From positions 55,837 to 119,836 of the forward strand of contig CAXARO010001031.1 of the NCBI GenBank assembly GCA_963971305.1: a DNA stretch of 64,000 nt. Reading direction: 5' to 3'. The translations under genes were made by a program, and so were the position numbers. Shown in pieces: positions 41,501 to 46,768 of the stretch. This DNA comes from Arcuatula senhousia (taxonomy: Eukaryota > Mollusca > Bivalvia > Mytilida > Mytilidae). Every line of letters begins with the position of its first letter. Positions within the stretch are counted from its first letter, which is position 1. Below the pieces are notes generated by a model. That model searched no databases, was not told where the DNA came from, and worked only from the letters and a program-made list of their open reading frames with translations.

Positions 41501-43127
41501 TGATGGAAATGTTGAGTGATATCTGTTAGCACTTGAACGGCAGCTCCAGCTGTATACTCCATTAGGAGTTGATTATGGTTACAATTCGTACTGTTATTAT
41601 ACAATATATCTGTATGGTACACTAAAAATTTCAAAAGCCTACCATTGAAAGTTTTTGAGAAAAAAATATTACGAACAAGGACATGTTACACATTGCTATG
41701 TCCCCAGCCGCATCTAAGGTGCATATAAAATATTACAAACAGCAAAATAATGAATATAAATAAATATCTGTCAAGCGGTCTAAGAGGAGTTGAGCTCACA
41801 AAGTGTTCCTATGACCTAAAATGTACAAAGTCAATAAAGTCCCATAACTCTTACAAAAAATGTCAAATCAAAATGGCGGTGCAATATGATCAACTACATA
41901 TCATGACAAACAATCCTACTAAATTTCATTAAAATCCATCAAGCGGTCTAAGAGAAGTTGAGCTCACAAAGTGTTCCTATGACCTAAAATGAACAAAGTG
42001 GATAAAGTCCCATTACTCTTACAAAAAATGTCAAATCAAAATGGCAGTGCAATATGATCAACTACATATCATGACAAACAATCCTACAAACTTTCATCGA
42101 AATCCATCAAGTGGTCTCAGAGGAGTTGAGCTCACAAAAAAGTGTGATGGACAGACGCAGACCATTACTAGGTCCCTCTGTCGCGTTGCGGCAGGGGACA
42201 AAAAGTGTGACAGACAAGTTAAACACATGGATGGATGCACAAACACATAACACTGCCATATAAGATTCACTGATTGTATGAGAAAAAAGTGTGAAAATCA
42301 GGTTTACCATCCTGACAAGTTGGTAACAGTACCTCCATTGTGAGAATCATCTGCCCTCTTGGAGACACTGCTTTCTTCCACAGCCTTTTCTTATTGAATA
42401 TATAAGAAAAACTTTGAAAATGCCTAGTGTGGGCTACTTGATTTAAAAACACTATTTGTATTCCTGAAAAGTAATGTTTTTTACCCTTTTTTAAAATGGG
42501 AAGTAGTTCTATTTTTAAGACAGGCATGAAATTGGAAAGTCATCAATTAGAGGTTGTGTGCAAAATTTCAGGAGGCTACCAAAAACAGTTTTGGAAAAAG
42601 TGTTATGAAAAAGTGTGAATGATACATGGAGATACAAACAGTCACAGAATGTCCACATCCCTGCTCCACGTCAAAAGAGGATTTCTTAAATGTCCATAAT
42701 ACACTGCCATGTGTTTTTATATGAGAAAGGGGGTGAATATCTCCACCATCCTGACAAGTTGGTAACAGTACCTCCATTGTGAGAATCATCTGCCCTCTTG
42801 GAGACACTGCTTTCTTCCACAGCCTTTTCTTTCCTTGCAAAAAATGAAGTAAGATCCAGTATTTCCCCTAAAAAATATAACAATAGCTTAAATTATTAAC
42901 ATGCTTCTACTTGAGGTTGCATACAAAATTTTAATAATCTTTGATTACTTAGAATACACATTAGTGCACTTGTCACTAATCTGCATAGCTATACTCACCC
43001 GTATAAGAGCGATTGTTAACTATAAACATGTGATCCCTAACTATGTGTGCGATCTTTAACCAGGCGAAAATATTTTCAATTGGACGAGTTAATATACATG
43101 TAAGTGTTTTCCTTCCCCTGATCATTG
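2390..43127 (-). CDS. Intron-rich gene for a transposase-derived DDE-like (DUF7869-like) protein, partial
   Basis: Exons, in transcript order: 43127-42999, 42867-42772, 40558-40493, 37427-37160, 34358-34240, 33382-33177, 25212-25091, 20727-20592, 16330-16073, 9195-8954, 2526-2390. Every junction has AG/GT borders and matching phase, giving 1779 nt with no stop. The protein has, in order: the B-C module, an acidic linker, a Cys-rich part (EECRCKPQC), a segment ending RRRFHHFQGKKLC, a region with FIDKFLENNGDPSP, a CDIC motif with a charged helix, then IVDGMDQ, LPPTLYIQCDNC and GHTHEDIDQ, and a C-terminal part with VWDVKQW. The three acidic motifs look like an RNase-H-fold catalytic set. I know this arrangement from invertebrate transposon-related proteins, I believe named DUF7869. 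Whether this is a transposon copy or a host gene is open; the many introns and lack of breaks favour a host gene. The first and last exons were not identified. Confidence 0.8.
3160..3862 (+). repeat. Pearl-like repeat, family 3 (CTCGCC hairpin), three modules
   Basis: Modules of about 180 bp recur (ggtctaagt-tcacagagtcactgg at about 3266, 3446 and 3629). The right end is GC-rich (cgccgctgccgccgg) followed by the hairpin gtctcgcctt ... aggcgagac. Other copies are at 6112, 10850 and 23428. Confidence 0.7.
6112..7150 (+). repeat. Pearl-like repeat, family 3 variant, about six modules
   Basis: Tandem modules of about 175 bp with gctgatgatgatgcatacc and aaatatcattgctctacc, beginning at agatgtctcgcctgtcg. 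The right end has ccccgccgttgg and gtctcaccttccgc, but the second half of the hairpin is degraded. Confidence 0.65.
7197..8637 (+). mobile_element. AAGAGGCTC-family repeat (family 2b), complete
   Basis: Head ggctcccaggagcc then ttcacctggtcttgatg. It contains about seven modules of roughly 150 bp with gggccgaaacccctataagg, catctgacaactt and aagcaagcaacag. It ends with gacgacgacagacg, ggccttcggtccaggtgagc and a short A run. It shares head and tail with family 2a but has different modules. Confidence 0.78.
8954..9195 (-). CDS. Exon 10 of the DDE-like gene (third acidic motif)
   Basis: Acceptor taattacag before 9195, donor gtaatt after 8954, phase 0 in and phase 2 out. It encodes VHLSFLIKGHTHEDIDQR, then LPDLQKEVRSSF and CVWDVKQWIDSC. 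GHTHEDIDQ is the most conserved block I remember for this family and supplies the presumed third acidic residue. The preceding exon ends in VKE, so the join reads KEVHLSFL, as expected. Confidence 0.85.
9441..10077. mobile_element. Foldback MITE of about 637 bp
   Basis: The left end ggaccatagaaata followed by aatacccaagaac is matched inverted at the right end (gggtattcttgggtat then ttctatggacc). No convincing target duplication is visible. The interior is AT-rich and non-coding. Confidence 0.6.
10850..11945 (+). repeat. Pearl-like repeat, family 3, about five modules
   Basis: Begins acctaaagtatgtctcgcc and holds modules with ggtcaaaagatggggatgc, taagctaccactgggg, and ccaagtttcatcc followed by tagttcttgagatatga. 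It ends gccgccgccgtagccgcg, then gtctcc and the hairpin around gcttcgcaaaggcgagac. A 60-bp GC-rich insertion at about 11420-11480 (tcatcttcgctgcc ... gcgaagatgctgg) has inverted ends. Confidence 0.72.
12190..13200. other. AT-rich intron sequence, no gene seen
   Basis: Part of the intron between exons 10 and 9. The first 500 bases hold decayed modules (ccaaaaattcctggacc, aaaattgctaggacaatg) of the pearl-like kind. The rest is AT-rich with no supported feature. Confidence 0.5.
13611..15885 (+). mobile_element. AAGAGGCTC-family repeat (family 2a), expanded and interrupted
   Basis: Head ggctcccaggagcctg, tctatggcctaaagccc. The internal block (aactcctaaaataaatg to ttaacgtttgaaa) is repeated about three times here, at roughly 520 bp, instead of once. 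The tail is gacggacgacggatgacgg. A family 4 element is inserted at 14153-14718 inside the first block. The terminal hairpin is missing, so the right end is approximate. Confidence 0.7.
14153..14718 (+). mobile_element. Pearl-like repeat, family 4 (GTCTCCCC hairpin), nested
   Basis: Starts attaaagtttgtttttgcc, then gatgtctcccccgttccc. Modules of about 180 bp carry agggccataactcccac and ggtagtatgcacaactac with gtttcagaggagttgc. The tail is a GACGCACGGACAGG-type stretch and the hairpin atgtctccccac-caaa-gtgggggaagacat. It interrupts the surrounding family 2a block, which resumes at tacaaactgtaccc. Confidence 0.8.
16073..16330 (-). CDS. Exon 9 of the DDE-like gene (second acidic motif)
   Basis: Acceptor gtcttttttcag before 16330, donor gttagt after 16073, phase 0 at both ends, 86 codons. 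It encodes SGSAALKTHITGCLVHHRR, WPHDPNLT and LPPTLYIQCDNCGREN. The YIQxDNCxRENKN block is a family signature as I remember it and holds the presumed second catalytic Asp. Cys follows the Asp where I recall a less polar residue, which could matter for metal binding. Confidence 0.87.
16562..16688. repeat. Imperfect foldback with a 13-nt hairpin at its apex
   Basis: Left arm tacatggtaaaatctgcatc through gacctatatca pairs with the right arm tgatatagg through cagattttgccatgta, about 50 bp with several mismatches. The apex contains gggcc-ttt-ggccc. It could be a small non-autonomous element. Confidence 0.6.
16710..16953 (+). repeat. Dispersed repeat R, left half of interrupted copy
   Basis: About 240 bp closely matches 27118-27360 (ctggtgcactRattaaccc through caaaacacata). 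The copy resumes at 20163 after the nested insertions. The intact copy at 27118-27435 gives the pre-insertion state. Confidence 0.8.
17345..18178 (+). repeat. Pearl-like repeat, family 6, nested, about four and a half modules
   Basis: Modules of about 178 bp with aaccaaaactttaaccc, ggtcaaggtgacctaattt, tgatgtacccactgaccc and cagttgctgagatatgg. It ends in gtacgaacgaaccaaacgc and the hairpin tatcccctcccc ... ggggata. It sits inside the CACTGG element. Confidence 0.75.
18180..18480. other. Unassigned GC-richer block
   Basis: About 300 bp of distinctly higher GC (ccggtgcgcgtcgg, acgaggatggtctcgag, ggaggggacataagc) inside AT-rich element sequence. It contains ggttcgggttgaat, faintly like a tRNA B box. 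No reading frame or second copy was found in the window. Confidence 0.35.
20268..20500 (+). mobile_element. AAGAGGCTC-family repeat, truncated
   Basis: The head caagaagctcccaggagcctg and ttaaaagttttcttttag-like interior are present, but the modules and tail are absent. It lies just 5' (on the minus strand, just 3') of exon 8. Confidence 0.6.
20592..20727 (-). CDS. Exon 8 of the DDE-like gene (first acidic motif)
   Basis: Acceptor atatatttag before 20727, donor gtaaaa after 20592. One base completes the Arg codon from exon 7 and it ends in phase 0. It encodes RQERHDYYRKKAEAK and then LIVDGMDQSKTNIPHFKGW. The IVDGMDQxKTxIPH block is, from memory, the strongest family signature and holds the presumed first catalytic Asp. 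Confidence 0.88.
20924..21661 (+). mobile_element. Pearl-like repeat, family 4, complete
   Basis: Same head and hairpin as 14153-14718, with three full modules. The tail is gacggacagacggacgg and the hairpin tctccccaccaaagtgggggg. Confidence 0.82.
21709..22329. mobile_element. TTAA-flanked MITE, 621 bp
   Basis: Flanked by TTAA at 21705-21708 and 22330-22333. Termini are ggaggtact and the inverse agtacctcc. AT-rich and non-coding. TTAA duplications are typical of piggyBac- and Kolobok-type transposases; which one is not decidable here. Confidence 0.72.
22452..23366 (+). mobile_element. Pearl-like repeat, family 4, complete with four to five modules
   Basis: Head ttaaagtttgttttttcc, modules of about 180 bp, tail gacggacagacggacgg and the hairpin tctccccacaaaagtgggg. 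It begins 120 bp after a TTAA MITE. Confidence 0.8.
23428..23812 (+). repeat. Pearl-like repeat, family 3, short copy with one module
   Basis: Head acctaaagtatgtctcgcc, one module with aagatggggatgcag, then ctgccgccgccgg and the hairpin around gctttgcaaaggtgagac. The family's minimal form is visible here. Confidence 0.75.
24553..24765 (+). repeat. Dispersed repeat D1, forward copy
   Basis: About 210 bp (tatgttaactgttttatg through ctctatatcgtc) match 32180-32402 in inverted orientation. It contains gcaagacggcaagcagtgac and a ttgtgtcgcatacactt stretch. No coding frame. Confidence 0.78.
25091..25212 (-). CDS. Exon 7 of the DDE-like gene (CDIC segment)
   Basis: Acceptor cgtattttttag before 25212, donor gtaata after 25091, phase 0 in and phase 2 out. 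It encodes TKNINPCDICLKFKMEM followed by a highly charged helix ending KIHLERQR. The CxxC is probably part of a zinc-binding site, and a charged helix precedes the first acidic motif in the relatives I remember. Confidence 0.85.
25665..26132 (+). repeat. Pearl-like repeat, family 5a (TATACCCC hairpin)
   Basis: Starts gctcactagtgatacccccgc. It has two modules of about 180 bp (ataggctgaagctgtgg, agtagtttctgaggaatctg) and ends in the hairpin tatacccccac-ttcttcgaag-agggggtata. Confidence 0.72.
26202..26900 (+). mobile_element. AAGAGGCTC-family repeat (family 2a), complete
   Basis: The head is slightly shortened (aacaagaggctcaacgctc). One full module, a gacggacggacgacgg tail and the hairpin tgacccttcgggtca with ggtgagctaaaa. 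About as long as the copy at 1447. Confidence 0.82.
27118..27435 (+). repeat. Dispersed repeat R, uninterrupted copy (empty site)
   Basis: Matches 16710-16953 plus 20163-20250. The join at 27360/27361 is the empty site for the mariner-like MITE nested stack at 16954-20162. Confidence 0.8.
27436..28967 (+). mobile_element. AAGAGGCTC-family repeat (family 2b), complete with about seven modules
   Basis: Head aggctcccaggagcctg then tcacctggtcttgatatc. Modules of 150-160 bp carry gggtcatctgacaact and tgagctgaacatttaagc. The tail is a long gacggacgacggacagtcg stretch and the hairpin ggaccttt-ggtcc with aggtgagctaaaaa. Confidence 0.82.
28970..30280. other. AT-rich intron sequence, nothing supported
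   Basis: Part of the 8-kb intron between exons 7 and 6. Only short AT-rich frames occur. The phrase gtattgcacatggtcgatc begins a slightly more GC-rich stretch (29380-29480) without second copy in the window. Confidence 0.5.
30800..31452 (+). pseudogene. 3' remnant of a LINE (non-LTR retrotransposon), frameshifted
   Basis: The segment reads in one frame as LHEIEDEMHFLIC and then, after a frameshift near 30905, as YADERKLLFDEV through SSHIQRCFELRN. An acidic EIEDExHFL motif with downstream R-x-x-L-F is typical of the C-terminal end of LINE reverse transcriptase proteins. About 370 bp of untranslated tail follow, ending in aataaatattc and a TATTC microsatellite at 31425-31452, a usual LINE 3' end. 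The 5' part is missing, so this is a dead copy. Confidence 0.68.
31425..31452 (+). repeat. TATTC pentanucleotide microsatellite
   Basis: Five to six TATTC units directly behind an AATAAA-like signal, forming the LINE tail. Confidence 0.88.
31573..31963. mobile_element. TTAA-flanked MITE, 391 bp (family T)
   Basis: TTAA at 31569-31572 and 31964-31967. Termini ggatgtttgctactat and the inverse of gactagcgagcatcc. The interior shares phrases with 35025-35418 (gatataag, atttggtggg, ggag/ttccgaaaatctgacaaaa). Confidence 0.75.
32180..32402 (-). repeat. Dispersed repeat D1, inverted copy
   Basis: Inverted copy of 24553-24765 with a small insertion near 32355. Together they form a 7.4-kb-spaced inverted pair. 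Confidence 0.78.
32410..33170. other. Intron sequence, nothing supported
   Basis: AT-rich sequence 3' of exon 6 on the gene strand, without recognisable repeat or coding signal. Confidence 0.5.
33177..33382 (-). CDS. Exon 6 of the DDE-like gene
   Basis: Acceptor atatttggtag before 33382, donor gtgagt after 33177, phase 1 in and phase 0 out. It encodes LTAVGFIDKFLENNGDPSP, then EVILLPDCININYMYEEYM and RWFYRLFEENF. Relatives have a similar GxPxP block, then LPxxxxxxxxYxxY and a W/F-rich helix, before the CDIC segment. The split Gly codon formed with exon 5 fits exactly. Confidence 0.83.
33790..33962 (+). repeat. Dispersed repeat D2 (GAACTGCTTACTC)
   Basis: Matches 63290-63482 in the same direction and 19765-19870 inverted. 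It contains ttcacttatgtggaagttcgc and ttgttggattattgagac. A conserved open frame seen across copies comes from shared ancestry and is not clearly coding. Confidence 0.75.
34240..34358 (-). CDS. Exon 5 of the DDE-like gene
   Basis: Acceptor cttttatttcag before 34358, donor gtaacc after 34240, phase 2 in and phase 1 out. It encodes KKWTDLLGISIPTYYR and MLSYIKDDYVEVDV, matching the F/W-x-x-LGIS segment that follows GKKLC in relatives. Without this exon, exons 4 and 6 are out of phase; with it, both junctions fit. Confidence 0.84.
34493..34575 (+). mobile_element. hAT-like MITE end with ACTCG repeats, partial
   Basis: tagggatgtcaatcc followed by reiterated gagtactcg is the kind of terminus found on many animal hAT MITEs. 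The other end is not recognised, so it is truncated or rearranged. It precedes the perfect palindrome. Confidence 0.5.
34696..34886. repeat. Perfect palindrome: 86-bp arms, 19-nt loop
   Basis: 34696-34781 and 34801-34886 are exact inverted copies, checked base by base. The loop is gcgcagtgttacaaaatgt. There is no target duplication and no second copy in the window. The lack of any mismatch means recent origin, selection, or an assembly/template-switch artefact. Confidence 0.95.
35025..35418. mobile_element. TTAA-flanked MITE, 394 bp (family T)
   Basis: TTAA at 35021-35024 and 35419-35422. Termini ggaggtttgcttctcat and the inverse of atgaagagccaacttcc. Same length and layout as 31573-31963. 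A third, partial relative is near 34405 (ggatttaaaattgatt). Confidence 0.76.
35497..36408 (+). mobile_element. BEL/Pao LTR retrotransposon, internally deleted
   Basis: Two near-identical 150-bp direct repeats (35497-35649 and 36259-36408) act as LTRs, beginning tgttg. After the first comes ttttggtgcagtgaccagg, a primer-binding-site-like sequence. Between the LTRs only about 600 bp remain. They hold the C-terminal end of the pol protein (next entry) and a purine-rich stretch (tgtgggccggag) just before the second LTR. Gag, protease, reverse transcriptase and most of integrase are gone, so it can only move with help. LTR edges are uncertain by a few bases. Confidence 0.8.
35756..36040 (+). pseudogene. 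C-terminal fragment of BEL/Pao integrase (DUF5641-like)
   Basis: An open frame of 94 codons containing WKLGIVGQLNKGKNGLKRS, NGTTSRPISKLYPLEL and a basic tail with ERAAKLAAMDRMKIW. W-x-x-G-x-V ... G-x-x-x-RPxxKLYPLE is the hallmark of the domain after integrase in BEL/Pao elements, called DUF5641 in my memory. The frame has its natural stop, but its N-terminal part is deleted, so the apparent Met at 35756 is not a true start. Confidence 0.8.
36453..36669. mobile_element. Mariner-like MITE with CTGT ends, 217 bp
   Basis: TA on both sides (36451-36452, 36670-36671). Left end ctgttgactcatttattt, right end the inverse of ctgtggtttcattattt. The interior has tgtgggtatcaatttttg and its inverse. A diverged copy is at 61069-61246. 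Confidence 0.75.
36697..36990 (+). repeat. Tandem duplication, two units of about 154 bp
   Basis: ccaatattggacaccaaaa through ttcatgg recurs at 36697 and 36851 with few changes, and both end in a gattcagtaaac phrase. No coding signal. Confidence 0.8.
37160..37427 (-). CDS. Exon 4 of the DDE-like gene (Cys-rich N-terminal part)
   Basis: Acceptor tatgctgttacag before 37427, donor gtaagc after 37160, phase 1 in and phase 2 out. It encodes DIPQDSQGYKLFPDKI, then EECRCKPQC, FEDCN, VQQFRSEYYGI and RRRFHHFQGKKLC. The CxC-x3-C and following EDC look like a zinc-binding site. The layout (Cys block, R-x-x-Y/F helix, GKKLC) is that of the N-terminal part of relatives. An internal ATG sits in frame at 37380, but the exon reads through from exon 3, so translation probably starts further upstream. 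Confidence 0.85.
37577..40470 (+). mobile_element. AAGAGGCTC-family repeat (family 2a), split by a 2.3-kb insertion
   Basis: 37577-37683 (caagaggctcccaggagcc through caaaaacagtttttt) continues at 40017 (actgtaaaatcatagaaac) and runs to about 40470 (gataacgccaagggatg, atagctcacacatgatcc). The TTAA element at 37688-40012 lies between. The 40.4-kb end is decayed. Confidence 0.78.
37688..40012. mobile_element. TTAA-flanked DNA transposon with long inverted repeats, 2325 bp
   Basis: TTAA at 37684-37687 and 40013-40016. The ends agtgcaactaaaatgac and its inverse match with one change over 20 bases. Diverged inverted similarity continues for about 200 bp (attccgatgtgaaataac against attctgatgccgaataac; gtgacgtatgaaggg against gaatgacgtatgaggg). 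The middle is AT-rich and codes for nothing I recognise, so it is non-autonomous. TTAA and long terminal repeats suggest a Kolobok- or piggyBac-type mover. Confidence 0.82.
40493..40558 (-). CDS. Exon 3 of the DDE-like gene (acidic linker)
   Basis: Acceptor catgtattttacag before 40558, donor gtatgg after 40493, phase 1 at both ends, 66 nt. It encodes NAVQESLTDGKYGEILQCYD. It joins exon C upstream (split Asp codon) and exon 4 downstream (split Asp codon). This exon is what ties the repeated B-C array to the transposase-like body. Confidence 0.75.
41390..41602 (+). mobile_element. Probable tRNA-like SINE
   Basis: gtggtgtaaaggttaagcc looks like a tRNA-derived head with an A box, followed by a conserved-looking middle (tgagtgatatctgttagc, ttgaacggcagctcc) and a tail hairpin tactcc-att-aggagt. 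No clear B box or terminal duplication was found. Confidence 0.5.
41677..42212 (+). repeat. Pearl-like repeat, family 1, complete with 3' hairpin
   Basis: Head gaacaaggacatgttacac with gctatgtcccc, about two and a half 168-bp modules, then ggacagacgcagacc and the hairpin ggtccctctgtcgcg...gcggcaggggac. This is the intact form of the truncated copy at 367-1446. Confidence 0.75.
42333..42392 (-). pseudogene. Truncated exon C copy
   Basis: Only the last 60 nt of exon C with its donor remain; the acceptor half is replaced by unrelated sequence (attgaatatataag). It lies between the array and exon 3, so a transcript must skip it. Confidence 0.75.
42772..42867 (-). CDS. Exon C, copy 1 (exon 2 of the gene model)
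   Basis: Acceptor tatattttttag before 42867, donor gtactg after 42772, phase 1 at both ends, 96 nt. With the split Gly codon it encodes GEILDLTSFFARKEKAVE and SVSKRADDSHNG. It is the array copy closest to exon 3, to which it joins in frame. Rich in Lys, Ser and Asp; function not recognised. Confidence 0.7.
42999..43127 (-). CDS. Exon B, copy 1 (exon 1 of the gene model, upstream start unknown)
   Basis: Acceptor tctttttaaaag before 43127, donor gtgagt after 42999, phase 1 at both ends, 129 nt. It encodes MIRGRKTLTCILTRPIEN, then FAWLKIAHIVRD and VNNRSYTG with exon C. The Met at the start could begin translation, or the exon could be joined to a further B-C pair. No known domain recognised. 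Confidence 0.68.
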
Positions 43128-43404
43128 CTTTTAAAAAGAAAAAGATGACAATGTGTGATTTAAAACAAGTAACAAATATAAGTATTAAATAAGCACATGG
43201 AATGCCTAGAATATAGTTATTTGCACATCTAAATAAGGAAGAACCCTGAGTTTTTAGCTTTGAAGCAAAACCATTCTTTAATTTCTGTCAAACCAAGTTA
43301 GCCTGAATACCAGTTTCATTTCTATATGGTTTGTTCATTTTTTTTTTTTTCATAAGGTTGATTTGGACTTTTAACAATGTGAATTCTCTCAAATTAATGA
43401 AAGA

Positions 43405-44110
43405 ACCTTAGTGAGCACGCTCACATACCCCACGCGCCCAAATTTTGGACCCCCTATCTGAAGCTACATACCAAATATGTAAAGCCTATGATTAATAACA
43501 GCTGAGAAATGCGTAATGAAATTTTGACCCTGAAAATATAGTGAAAAAATTCTAAATCAGCACGCTAAACAGGAAGTATCTGATCAACAGACCTGAAAAC
43601 GTATCCCACCATATGGGACCCCTACCTGAAGCCGCATACCAAATATAAGAAGCCTACGATTAATAGTTGCTGAGAAATCTGTTACGGAAGTTTTGATCAC
43701 TGAAGATATAGTGAAAAAATTCTAAGTCAGCACGCTATACAGGAAGTATATGATCGACAGACCTGAACATGTATCCCACCATATGGGACCCCTACCTGAA
43801 GCTACATACCAAATATCAAAAGCCTACGATTAATAGTTGCTGAGAAATCTGTTACGGAAATTTTGATCATTGAAGATATAGTGAAAAAATTCTAAGTCAG
43901 CACACTAAACAGGAAGTATATGATCGACAGACCTGAAAACGTATCCCACCATATGGGACCCCTACCTGAAGCTACATACCAAATATCAAAAGTCTATGAT
44001 TAATGGTTGCTGAGAAATCTGTTACGGAAATTTTGATCACGGACAGACGGACGGACGGACCAGTCAAAAACATTATACCCTTCGCAACTTCGGTGCGTGG
44101 GGTATAATAA
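43405..44110 (+). repeat. Pearl-like repeat, family 5b, four modules
   Basis: Starts gagcacgctcacataccccac. Modules of 176-177 bp carry cccaccatatgggacccc, gaagctacataccaaatat and gttgctgagaaatctgttac. The tail gacagacggacggacgg is followed by a hairpin (accttcgcaacttcggtgcgtggggt). It is inserted in the first array unit only. Confidence 0.78.
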
Positions 44111-44966
44111 ACATGTTTATGTCGTGTTTAAGATTGCATATGTTGTTACCAATCACATGTTCATAATTAACAATCCCACATTTAAACGGTTGTAGAGATG
44201 ATAATGATATCCACAATATTAAATAAATGCACGGTAGTGTGATTGTCAGACTGTAAGGGACCATTATAAAGTCCCTCCATCATTTCTTGGCAGAAGACAA
44301 AAAAATAACAAGAACAGATTACAGGTCCCCTACATGTTGAAAAGTGCTAAGCTGGTTAAAGAAAAAAAATTGAACAGGAAGAAAAATTCTATAAAATATG
44401 AAAACAGCTTGCAACCTATGGTAACCCTATATTTGATCTTCCACTTTGGTTGACTTTCCAATAAATCTTGTTTTTTTTTCTAAGTAAACTAAATAAAACT
44501 GGATCCCGATAAGCATACACAAATAATGAAATGTTTTATCAGATGCCCCAAAAAATGGTCTTAATAGATGCTTACTTCTTGTTTGTATCCTGAAAGAGGC
44601 TTGTGAGTCTACATACACATTGATGACATTTTTAAAACTGATAGAAAATAATTTTCTGTGAAAAGTAACATTTTTTTTACCTATTAATGGAAAGTAGTTC
44701 TATTTTTAAGACAGGCATGAAATTGGAAAGTCATCAATTAGAGGTTGTGTGCAAAATTTCAGGAGGCTACCAAAAACAGTTTTGGAAAAAGTGTTATGAA
44801 AAAGTGTGAATGATACATGGAGATACAAACAGTCACAGAATGTCCACATCCCTGCTCCACGTCAAAAGAGGATTTCTTAAATGTCCATACTACACTGCCA
44901 TGTGTTTTTATATGAGAAAGGGGGGTGAATATCAGGTTTACCATCCTGACAAGTTGGTAACAGTAC

Positions 44967-45321
44967 CTCCATTGTGAGAATCATCTGCCCTCTTGGAGAC
45001 ACTGCTTTCTTCCACAGCCTTTTCTTTTCTTGCAAAAAATGAAGTAAGATCCAGTATTTCCCCTAAAAATATAACAATAGCTTAAATTATTAACATGCTT
45101 CTACTTGAGGTTGCATACAAAATTTTAATAATCTTTGATTACTTAGAATACACATTAGTGCACTTGTCACTAATCTGCATAGCTATACTCACCCGTATAA
45201 GAGCGATTGTTAACTATAAACATGTGATCCCTAACTATGTGTGCGATCTTTAACCAGGTGAAAATATTTTCAATTGGACGGGTTAATATACATGTAAGTG
45301 TTTTCCTTCCCCTGATCATTG
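44967..45321 (-). CDS. B-C exon pair, array copy 2
   Basis: B 45321-45193, C 45062-44967, both open with intact splice borders. It has Thr before Trp in B (FTWLK), shared with copy 11, and Glu-Glu in C, shared with copies 1 and 11. Confidence 0.62.
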
Positions 45322-46413
45322 CTTTTAAAAAGAAAAAGATGACAATGTGTGATTTAAAACAAGTAACAAATATAAGTATTAAATAAGCACATTGCACATC
45401 TAAATAAGGTAGAACCCTGAGTATATTTAACTTTGAAGCAAAGTCATTCTTTAATTTCTTTCAAACCAAGTTAGCTTGAATACCAGTTTCATTTTTATAT
45501 GGTTTGTTCAATGTTTTTTTTCATACAGGTTAAGTTGGACTTTTAATAATGTGAATTATCTCAAATTAATAAACATGTTTATGTCGTGTTTAAGATTGCA
45601 TATGTTGTTACCAATCACATGTTCATAATTAACGATCCCACATTTACAGTTGTAGAGGTGATAATGATATTTGACACAATATTAAATACCTGCACGGTAG
45701 TGTGATTGTCAGACTGTAAGGGACCATTACAAAGTCCCTCCATCACAAAAAAAATAACAAGAAGAGATTATAGGTCCACTATAAGTTGAAAAGTGCTAAG
45801 CTGGTTAAAGAAAAAAAATTGAACAGGAAGAAAAATTCTATAAAATATGAAAACAGCTTGCAACCTATGGTAACCCTATATTTGATCTTCCACTTTGGTT
45901 GATTTTCCGGTAAATCTAGTTTTTTCCTAAGTAAACTAAATAAAACTTGATCCCGATAAGCATACACAAATAATGAAATGTTTTCATCAGATGCCCCAAG
46001 AAATGGTCTTAATAGATGCTTACTTCTTGTTTGTATCCTTGAAAGAGGCTTGTGAGTCTACATACATTGATGACATTTTTAAAACTGATAGCAAATAATT
46101 CTCTGTGAAAAGTAACATTTTTTTTACCTATTAATGGAAAGTAGTTCTATTTTTAAGACAGGCATGAAATTGGAAAGTCATCAATTAGAGGTTGTGTGCA
46201 AAATTTCAGGAGGCTACCAAAAACAGTTTTGGAAAAAGTGTTATGAAAAAGTGTGAATGATACATGGAGATACAAACAGTCACAGAATGTCCACATCCCT
46301 GCTCCACGTGAAAAGAGGATTTCTTAAATGTCCATAATACACTGCCATGTGTTTTTATATGAGAAAGGGGGGTGAATATCAGGTTTACCATCCTGACAAG
46401 TTGGTAACAGTAC

Positions 46414-46768
46414 CTCCATTGTGAGAATCATCTGCCCTCTTGGAGACACTGCTTTCATCCACAGCCTTTTCTTTTCTTGCAAAAAATGAAGTAAGATCCA
46501 GTATTTCCCCTAAAAATATAACAATAGCTTAAATTATTAACATACTTCTACTTGAGGTTCCATACAAAATTTTAATAATCTTTGATTACTTAGAATACAC
46601 ATTAGTGCACTTGTCACTAATCTGCATAGCTATACTCACCCGTATAAGAGCGATTGTTAACTATAAACATGTAATCCCTAACTATGTGTGCGATCTTTAA
46701 CCAGGCGAAAATATTTTCAATTGGACGGGTTAATATACATGTAAGTGTTTTCCTTCCCCTGATCATTG
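46414..46768 (-). CDS. B-C exon pair, array copy 3
   Basis: B 46768-46640, C 46509-46414, open with intact borders. B has Tyr in place of His in IVRDHMF. C has Asp-Glu (VDES), the form shared by copies 3-10. Confidence 0.62.

Noticed and set aside
45779..45967. Repeated 62-codon open frame (YAYRDQVLFSLL...) in several array units
   Set aside because: Deleted in copies 7-10 (aaatcagatgcccc junction) without other effect; no matching splice sites.
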